NCBI RefSeq assembly: GCF_039537405.1
Contig: NZ_BAABAL010000018.1
Coordinates: 558,001 to 622,000 of the forward strand
Length of the DNA: 64,000 nucleotides
From: Allokutzneria multivorans
GTDB taxonomy: Bacteria > Actinomycetota > Actinomycetes > Mycobacteriales > Pseudonocardiaceae
Direction of reading: 5' to 3'
Both the position numbers and the translations under genes were made by a program. This document shows positions 1 through 7,100 of this stretch, piece after piece (the stretch's first letter is position 1; every line of letters starts with the position of its first letter). Below the pieces are notes generated by a model. It was not told where the DNA came from. It ran no database searches and worked only from the letters and a program-made list of their open reading frames with translations.

Positions 1-347
1 ACTTCGAGGTGCACCAATGGGTTCCGCAGCTCGCCGTGCTCCGCCACGCGTCGCTGCTGCTGACCAACGGCGGCATCGGCGTCGTCCAAGCGGCGATCCT
101 GTCGGAGGTTCCGGTCCTGATCGCGCCCGAAGGCCACGAGCACCACATGGTGGCTGAACAGGTTGTCGCACAAGGGCTCGGCGCCACCGTCTCACCCTCT
201 TCGTTGCGCTCAGCGGCTTCCGCCATCACCGCGTCGGACTCCGTCCGAGAACGGCTTCACGCGATGAGCCAGCAGATGCGCGCCGCCGGAGGGACCACGG
301 CCGCCGCCGACACCATCGAGTCCCATCTAGGTGGAGTGATCGCATGA
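1..347 (+). CDS. Glycosyltransferase, C-terminal part (5' end outside window)
   Basis: The open frame runs in from the left edge; the visible part begins FEVHQWVPQ. WVPQLAVLRHASLLLT is the standard acceptor/donor-domain signature of UGT/MGT-type family 1 glycosyltransferases, followed by a VPVLIAPEGHEHHMVAEQV stretch that matches the usual EQ-containing nucleotide-sugar site region, and a C-terminal helical tail. Family members move an activated sugar onto a small molecule in the cytoplasm. Odd point: the usual THGG is TNGG here, so the conserved His of the sugar-phosphate site is Asn. The stop overlaps the ATG of the next gene (ATGA), so it is translationally coupled to a P450, which suggests a tailoring operon. 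The acceptor and sugar cannot be deduced. Confidence 0.85.
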   Translation, partial: FEVHQWVPQLAVLRHASLLLTNGGIGVVQAAILSEVPVLIAPEGHEHHMVAEQVVAQGLGATVSPSSLRSAASAITASDSVRERLHAMSQQMRAAGGTTAAADTIESHLGGVIA

Positions 348-1498
348 CGAACCGGGCCGAGACACTCGAGTTCTACCGCCAGATGCGCGCCGAAGCCCCC
401 GTGCACTTCGACGCCGACACCGGCGCGTGGCTGGTCTTCGGCTACGACGCCGCGAGCACTGTCATGTCCGACCACAGGACGTTCTCCTCGGACTTCAGCG
501 GCGTCGCCGAGGTGCAGGACGAGCTCAACGCCGACGAGGACCTTGCCACGCTCGGCAACCACTTCGGCTGGACCGACCCGCCCGTGCACCGGACGTTGCG
601 CGGCCTCGTCAGCAAGGCTTTCACCGCGCGCATGGTGGCTCGGATGGAGCCCCGCGTCACCGACATCGCCACCGAGCTGCTCGACCGGATCGGCGACCGC
701 AAGGACTTCGACTTCATCACCGACTTCGCCCATCCCCTGCCCGTCGTGGTGATCGCCGAGATGCTCGGTGTCCCCGCCGCCGACCGCGACCGGTTCAAGA
801 AGTGGTCCGACGCGCTGCTGGAGCAGCCCGACCGTGAGGACGGCGTCGAGGCCGACACCGCCGCGCTCAAGGAGATGGTCGCCTACCTCCGCGCGCACAT
901 CCGTTCTCGTGCGGGTACGCCCACCGACGACCTCACCACCAAGCTCGTCGAAGCTGAGATCGACGGCGAGCGGCTCAGCGAGAACCAGATCATCGGCACG
1001 CTCGGCGTCCTCATGATGGCCGGGCACATCACCACGACCACCTTGCTGGGCAACGCGATGCTCTGCTTCGACGAGCACCCCGAGGTCCTGCGCCGCGTCC
1101 GCGACGACCCATCGCTGCTCCCCGCCACCATCGAGGAGGTGCTCCGCTACCGCACGTCCTTCGAGCGCGCCGCCCGCCTCGTCAAGCACGACACCACCCT
1201 CGGCGGCCAAGACCTCAAGGCCGGTCAGCTCGTGCTCGTCCTCATCGACTCCGCCAACCGCGACGAACGCCACGGCTGCCCTTCGAGCTTCGACATCGAC
1301 CGCGCCCAGAACCAGCACCTGTCCTTCGGCCACGGCATCCACTTCTGCCTAGGAGCCCCGCTCGCCCGCCTCGAAGCCCGCATCGCGTTGGAACTGCTGT
1401 TGAAACGCTACTCCGCGCTTTCCGTGCTCTCCTCCAGCTTCTACGAGGCCCATTCCATGGTCGTCCCCCACCACATGCCCGTCCGCGTCCGCCCGTAG
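344..1498 (+). CDS. Cytochrome P450 hydroxylase
   Basis: 384 residues, close to the usual length of actinobacterial CYP105/107-type enzymes. Seen: I-helix MMAGHITTTT (oxygen-activation AGxxT), K-helix ExxR in EEVLRYR, and the heme loop FGHGIHFCLGAPLAR with the axial Cys. The heme Cys argues against it being a catalytically dead EryCII/DesVIII-type glycosyltransferase helper, although it lies directly after a glycosyltransferase. It would need ferredoxin and reductase from elsewhere; none is nearby. The start is the ATG overlapping the upstream stop (ATGA). Likely role: oxidative tailoring of the product made by the cluster that extends left of the window. Confidence 0.95.
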   Translation: MTNRAETLEFYRQMRAEAPVHFDADTGAWLVFGYDAASTVMSDHRTFSSDFSGVAEVQDELNADEDLATLGNHFGWTDPPVHRTLRGLVSKAFTARMVARMEPRVTDIATELLDRIGDRKDFDFITDFAHPLPVVVIAEMLGVPAADRDRFKKWSDALLEQPDREDGVEADTAALKEMVAYLRAHIRSRAGTPTDDLTTKLVEAEIDGERLSENQIIGTLGVLMMAGHITTTTLLGNAMLCFDEHPEVLRRVRDDPSLLPATIEEVLRYRTSFERAARLVKHDTTLGGQDLKAGQLVLVLIDSANRDERHGCPSSFDIDRAQNQHLSFGHGIHFCLGAPLARLEARIALELLLKRYSALSVLSSSFYEAHSMVVPHHMPVRVRP

Positions 1499-1508
1499 CC
1501 TTTCTCCC

Positions 1509-1862
1509 GTGCCCCTCGTAGAAATCACCCACTCCCCCACCGTTCCCGCTTCTGCGCTGCGATCGTTGGCTTCGGCCCTGCCCCACCTCGTTTCCGTCGC
1601 CGTCGAGTGCCCCGAAGAGCCCTACGACGGCAACCTCCAACCCGGCGACGTCGACGTCATCTTCCGCGCGCGGAGTCCTTACGATCGGGGCGGCTTGCCC
1701 GTGCTGATCGAGATCCGCTCCAAGTACTTCGAGTCCCGGGCCGCTTCTCGCCAGTCCCGCGTGGACTCGCTGCACGCGGCACTCGCCGCTGCGACCGGCC
1801 TTTCGGACTTCGGCGTCTACCTGTCACTGCCCGTCGCCGCGTGGTCTCAGGGCCCGGACTAG
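1509..1862 (+). CDS. Small protein, possibly tautomerase-superfamily
   Basis: 117 residues from a GTG 10 bases after the P450 stop, so probably the third gene of the glycosyltransferase-P450 operon. The N-terminus reads MPLVEIT: after Met removal a Pro-1 would be exposed, as in 4-oxalocrotonate-tautomerase-like enzymes, and a second strand with Arg (LIEIRSKYFESR) follows around residues 66-77. The length would fit a two-motif tautomerase such as the CHMI type. I do not recognise the exact family; the tautomerase assignment rests only on the N-terminal Pro pattern and size. Codon use is normal. Confidence 0.6.
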   Translation: MPLVEITHSPTVPASALRSLASALPHLVSVAVECPEEPYDGNLQPGDVDVIFRARSPYDRGGLPVLIEIRSKYFESRAASRQSRVDSLHAALAAATGLSDFGVYLSLPVAAWSQGPD

Positions 1863-1998
1863 CGACTGTTGTTGCGCAACATGTCGCCATAACGCTACCG
1901 GGCCACCTATTTTTCGACTTTATGCGGAGTTGTTGCGTCACTTAGCTTTTTCACTCTTCGGTGCCATGATCGTCTATTTTCGGGGGTAGAATTGTGTT

Positions 1999-3120
1999 AT
2001 GCCCCCTGATGATCCCGATGAACTCCTGCACGCCGCCTACACCGCGATCGGCAAAGCCGTAGCCGACTTCTCCACCGTGTTGGTGGGTTACGTTTCCGAT
2101 CTTGACGCGTGTGATCGTGAGTATGCCGAGAACATGCTGATGCCTCTGCTGCGCGTGACGCGGGCGAAGGCCAACCGTCTGCTGGACCGCGCTACCGACC
2201 TCACCGCGCGCCCGTTGGTGTTGAAGGCGTTGGTAGAGGGCCGTGTTGATGAGGGCAAGGCGTTGATGATCCTGGACCTGCTGCGCAATCTCTCGGTCGT
2301 GCATGCCGCTATTGCTGAGGAGGCGCTGCTGGCGCACGCGTCGAGGAACAACTACACCGCGACCCGCCGGTATGCGATTCGCTACATCCACCGCCTGGAC
2401 CCCACCGCCGCCGACCGCCGCCACGAAGAAAAACGCAAGGCCCGGTTGGTGGAGAAGGTCCCTCTCGAGGACGGCATGGCCCTACTCCGGTTGTTGATGA
2501 CCGCCCACGACGCCGCCCTGGCTTTCGACCACGTCGATCGCATCGCCCGCTCCCTGCCCAAGGACGATCGGACCTTGGATCAGAAGCGCTCCGATGTCGC
2601 CAAGGACCTGCTGCTGGGCAGAGACACGCCGACCCCGGCGGGCAAGACCACCGTCTACCTGACCATGCCGATCACCTCAGCTTTGGGTCTCACCAAAGAC
2701 CCCGGCATCCTCGGCGGCTACGGCCCCCTGCCCGCCCGGATCGCCCGCGAGATCGCCGCTGGTGGGGTGTGGAAGCGGATCCTCACCGATCCCGTCACCG
2801 GGATGGCCGAGGAGATCAGCGACGTCTACCGGCCCTCCGCGAAGCAACGGGAGTTGATCGCGGCCAGGTATCCGACCTGCACCGCGATCGGCTGCAACCA
2901 ACCCGCCCACCGCTGCGATCTCGATCACTGCCGTCCGTTCGACGGCACCAATACCACGATCAAGAACCTGCGGCCGAAGTGCAGGCACCATCACCGGATG
3001 AAGACCCACTCCAACTGGAAGTGCCGCAACCTCCCCGACGGCACCCACGAATGGACCACCCCACGGGGCAAGACCTACAACGCCGAACCCGTCCCCATCG
3101 CCGAACCCGCCCCCTTCTAA
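1999..3120 (+). CDS. 13E12 repeat family protein (DUF222 + HNH endonuclease), copy 1
   Basis: 373 residues. The N-terminal two thirds is the helical DUF222/13E12 region. Around residues 295-345 there is an HNH nuclease module with Cys pairs (CTAIGC ... RPKCRHHH), the core DLDHCRPF and a final HHRMKTH; the His/Asn/His and zinc Cys are all present, so nuclease activity is plausible. The family is known from the REP13E12 repeats of Mycobacterium tuberculosis. About 95% identical to the protein at 13580-14701 and clearly related to 42834-43943. The upstream 36 bases (from 1963) are shared with copy 2. CRISPR array 1 begins 251 bases after its stop, in the same orientation as copy 2 and array 2. 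Function in the cell unknown; mobile or homing behaviour is inference. Confidence 0.92.
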   Translation: MPPDDPDELLHAAYTAIGKAVADFSTVLVGYVSDLDACDREYAENMLMPLLRVTRAKANRLLDRATDLTARPLVLKALVEGRVDEGKALMILDLLRNLSVVHAAIAEEALLAHASRNNYTATRRYAIRYIHRLDPTAADRRHEEKRKARLVEKVPLEDGMALLRLLMTAHDAALAFDHVDRIARSLPKDDRTLDQKRSDVAKDLLLGRDTPTPAGKTTVYLTMPITSALGLTKDPGILGGYGPLPARIAREIAAGGVWKRILTDPVTGMAEEISDVYRPSAKQRELIAARYPTCTAIGCNQPAHRCDLDHCRPFDGTNTTIKNLRPKCRHHHRMKTHSNWKCRNLPDGTHEWTTPRGKTYNAEPVPIAEPAPF

Positions 3121-3309
3121 CCCACACATCGCGCGCCATGGTCGTGGAGATCGACCAATCCTGTGATGCCGATGTGCACGCCGCGCTGCCCCCAGAACGT
3201 CCCTCCGGCTTCGGCCTGCCGAGGTCCACGTTCCCTCAACGCGCCGCCAGCTCTGCACCTGTCCGACCAGAGCGCCCGTTCGTCAACTGCCCCTGTGCGC
3301 GAGGCTTAG

Positions 3310-3371
3310 ACTCTCAATCGAAATCCATGTAAAACGCCCACACCCACGCGCAAACCGGCAGGTCAAGAAGT
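3310..3371 (+). promoter_or_regulatory. CRISPR leader, array 1
   Basis: The sequence before the first repeat matches the leaders of arrays 2 and 3. Shared blocks are CTCTCA..CGAAATCCATGTAAAAC (with array 2) and, next to the repeat, AACCGGCAGGTCAAGAAGT; in arrays 2 and 3 the latter reads CAGCAGGTCAACAAGT. Position and conservation indicate the transcription start and spacer-integration leader; the exact promoter boxes are not resolved. Confidence 0.75.
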
Positions 3372-4070
3372 GTCTTCCCCGCGCGAGCGGGGATGGTCCG
3401 GACTTCCGCAAGCACATCCGCGTCTACGACGAGTCTTCCCCGCGCGAGCGGGGATGGTCCGGCCCGTACGAGTGGGCGCTGCACGCTTTCAACGTCTTCC
3501 CCGCGCGAGCGGGGATGGTCCCCCGGCCAGCTTGGTCTCCCGTTCCTCGCGGCTGTCTTCCCCGCGCGAGCGGGGATGGTCCGCGTTGGGGTACAAGGTC
3601 GAGACGTTGCCGAACGTCTTCCCCGCGCGAGCGGGGATGGTCCGGCCCCGCTGGAGGCCGCACTCCGGGAGTACACGTCTTCCCCGCGCGAGCGGGGATG
3701 GTCCGAAGTCACCGCCGGACTTGGAGTTCCAGTTGTTGTCTTCCCCGCGCGAGCGGGGATGGTCCGCTGCCGAAGCGGCCCGCCGAGTAAGACGGGCGGT
3801 CTTCCCCGCGCGAGCGGGGATGGTCCCTCGGCCGCCGGTTCCTCGCCCTCGTCGCCGTTGTCTTCCCCGCGCGAGCGGGGATGGTCCCTGGCCGATGGCG
3901 TCGTGGTGGCGGTAGCAGCGGTCTTCCCCGCGCGAGCGGGGATGGTCCCGGTATGACGTATCACCCCCGAACGTTGGCGGGGTCTTCCCCGCGCGAGCGG
4001 GGGTGGTCCGATCGCCAAGATGGAACTGGGCCATGTCGGCGTGTCTCCCCGCCCAAGCGGGGCCCGAAGA
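3372..4070 (+). CRISPR. CRISPR array 1 (12 repeats, 11 spacers), type I-E-like
   Basis: 28-base repeats start every 61 bases at 3372, 3433, 3494, 3555, 3616, 3677, 3738, 3799, 3860, 3921 and 3982, plus a degenerate terminal copy near 4043; spacers are 33 bases. The repeat begins GTCTTCCCCGCGCGAG and ends CGGGGATGGTCC, with a CCCCGC/GCGGGG stem closed by a GCGA (GNRA-type) loop, as in actinobacterial I-E repeats. The degenerate end at 4043-4070 places the leader on the left. Repeat 11 has GGGGGTGG, the form used in arrays 2 and 3, while repeats 1-10 have GGGGATGG. No cas gene is visible anywhere in the window. Reading frames across the array are artefacts. Confidence 0.98.
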
Positions 4071-4075
4071 CGCAC

Positions 4076-4105
4076 GTGGCCCTCGTCATCAACGACGAGG
4101 GCCAC
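4076..4105. terminator. Hairpin between CRISPR array 1 and the NRPS 3' end
   Basis: Perfect 12-bp stem GTGGCCCTCGTC / GACGAGGGCCAC with a 6-base loop, without a T-run. It lies 8 bases beyond the NRPS stop and just after the degenerate CRISPR repeat, so it can serve both convergent transcripts. Confidence 0.8.
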
Positions 4106-4113
4106 AACGCGAC

Positions 4114-7100
4114 CTACGCAGCCAAGACAAGCAGGTTGCGGACCAGGCAGTTGGCGACCGACTGGGCCTCGGCCTCGGTGAAAGCGTCCGGGCGGTAGTC
4201 GACGCGCAGCTCCAAGCGGCCAGAAGCCATGCGCGCCACCAAGGACAGCGGGTAGTGGGTGCCGTCGTGCACGGAGATGTCGCGCACGGCAACCGAACCC
4301 ATGTGCGTCAGCGCGGACGTGTCGAGCGGGTAGTTGTGGAACACGACGTGCCCGGCGAACAGGTGGGGGTGCCCGAGGGCCTCGGCCATGGCGGGCCAGC
4401 CGTGGTGCTGGTGGGGCACGACGGCGACGTACTCGGCCTGGAGTTGCGCGGCCAGGTCGGCCAGGGGTTCGCCGATCTCGCGGCGGACGCGGACGGGGAC
4501 GATGTTGGTGTGCAGGCCGACGATGGACGCCATGTGGGGCACTTCGGGAGAGCGGCCGGAGACGGTGGCGCCGAGGAGGAGGTCCTCGGTGCCGGTCAGC
4601 TCGCACAACGCCTGGGCCCACGCGGTGCGCACGAGGACGCCGGGGGTGAGACCACGAGAGCGCGCCGCGGACAACAGCGCTGCACTGTCCACTTCGGACA
4701 AACGAAGCGCGTGCTGGTGGGGCAAGAGGGTGGCGGTGTCGGCGACGGGAGGGGCGAAGAGCGTGGGCTTGGCGCCGTCGAGCTGCGCAGCCCAAGCGGA
4801 AGCGGCCGCGACCTCATCCTGGCGGGCGACCCACGACAGGTGCGAGTCGAAGCCGCGGGCGGCACCGGGCAGAGAGCCCTCGTAGAGCCGGAAAAGCTCG
4901 CCCATCAGCACGGACAGGGACCAGCCGTCGACAACGGCGTGGTGGATGGTCAGCACGAGGGTGTGCAGCTGCGAACCGCGCTCGACGAGGTGCGCGCGGA
5001 GGAGCGGAGGCCGCGTCACGTCGAAGCGGACAGCACGGTCCGCGGCGAGAACGTCTTCGACGGGCGAGCTTGACACGGTCCACGGGACGACGGCGTCGGC
5101 GACGACGACCTGCGCGTCGGGCCACGGGAAGCACGAGCGCAGCGCGCTGTGCCGGTCGACGAGCCCTTGGCAGGCCGCCTGCAAACGAGAAGGGTCCAGC
5201 GAACCGTCGAGGTCGAAGACGACCTGGACGTTGTAGACGTCGTCGCCGTGCGGGACGCGGAGCGTGTGCGCGAGCATTTCGCCTTGCAGAGGCGTGACAG
5301 GAAGGACATCGGTCAAGCCGGGGTACACGGTCACGAAGGTGTCGACAGCCCGCTGGTTGAGCTGCACCAACGGAAAGTCCGACGGCGTGTGCCCACCGCG
5401 TTCCAACGCCGCGAGTTCGTGCAGCGAAGCGACCCACGCGTCGACGAGAGCATGAGCCTCCGCCGAAGTGAGCCGCGAGCGATCCCACGACCACGACGTG
5501 ACGAGCACCGGACCGCCGTCACGCTCCTCGGCAAGGGCGTTGAGTTCCACCACGTGCGTGGGGGTCATGCGCGGATCACGAGCCCCGCCAAAGGCACGCA
5601 CGGCGAAAGCGCTGTCGCCAACGCCGAAGCGACCGAGGTAGTTCACCAGGATCTGCGGAGTGGCGAGATCAGCAAGCTCCCCGTGCACATAGCGCAGCAG
5701 GCCGTAGCCCAAGCCGTCGCCGGGCACGCTCGCGAGCTGCTCCTTCACCTGCATGACAGAGCTGCCCGCGTCGAACGTCGGCGTGAGCGCGACGGGGTGC
5801 ATGTCGGTGAACCACCCCACCGTCCGCGACAGATCGACACCGGGAACAGCGGACTCCGAGCGGCCATGGGCCTCAACTTCCAGGAGCACGCGCGCACCGG
5901 GAGTGGACCTCCACGCGTTGACCGCACGAGCGGCACCGGTAAGCAGAACCTCGTTGACGCCGGTGTGAAATGCCTCTGGGACAACGGTGAGCAATCGGGC
6001 GGTGACGTCGGCGGGAAGCTCAACGGTCAGCTCGCCGCGACCGACGTCTCCCGTGGTGGAGCCAATAGGTAGATCATCTGCAAGGAGCAAGTCCGACCAG
6101 TAGGGAACTTCCGCACTGCGATCACTCGCGACGAGCCCAGAAGCCCAGCTGCGGAAGGACGTGGCGGGGCGCGGAATCGACGTGGAACCGCCGGACCACG
6201 CATCAGCGAGATCCGTGGCGAGTACGCGCCAGGACACGCTGTCGACGGCGATGTGGTGCGCGACCAGAAGAAGCGAACCGGGCGAGCCCGGACGCCAGAC
6301 CGCCTGGAAGACCTTGCCGGAGAACGGGTCGAGCTGCGCGACGGCCTCGTCCAGATGGTCCACCGGAGAATCAGTCACACACCGCACCGAGACCTCGGAC
6401 TCGGCAGCGACCGAAAGCTGCGACCCCAACCGAGCGCGAAGCAGGTCATGACTGTCCACAAGAGACTGAAGAAGCTCGGTCAGCCGCGCGTGGTCGAGCC
6501 CCGGCGGGGTGCTCAGCAGAGCCCACTGGTGATAAGCGTCCACAGTGGACCCCTGATCCGCCAGCCACCGCAGGATCGGCGTGAGCGGGACCGGACCCGA
6601 GGAGTTGTCAACAACGGACGCCCCGGAGAACTCCGCGACCGAGGCAAGAGCCTCAACGGTGCGACAGGTGAAGACATCCTTCGGAGAGAACATCAATCCG
6701 GCAGATCGGGCGCGGGCGACGAGCTGGATGGCGATGATGCTGTCACCGCCGAGGCTGAAGAAGTTGTCGCCGACACCGACCTCCGACAACCCAAGGACAT
6801 CCGCGAAAACCTTGCACAGCAAGCGCTCGCGGTCAGTGCTCGGCGCGCGTGAGAGGTCGACGGAGGCCGCGTAGTCGGGGGCTGGAAGCGCCGGCCGGTC
6901 TGCCTTTCCGTTGCGCGTCAACGGCATTGTGTCAACCACCACGACCGCTGCCGGAACCATGTGCTCCGGGACGAGCGCCGAGGTGGCCTCGCGCACGGCG
7001 ACGGGGTCCAGCGCGACGTCGCCAGCCGGGACGACGTAGCCGACGAGGCGCTTGTCACCGGGGCTGTCCTCGCGGACGAGGACGACTGCCTGAGCGACTC

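Noticed and set aside
344..1498. P450 as an inactive EryCII/DesVIII-type glycosyltransferase activator
   Set aside because: The heme-ligand Cys and its loop are intact, which the activators lack.
3314..4795. Long open frames through the CRISPR arrays with repeated RGW/ARGR-type peptides (also near 12367-13623 and 23253-24689)
   Set aside because: They are produced by the 61-base CRISPR period, occur in several frames on both strands, and have no start context; not proteins.
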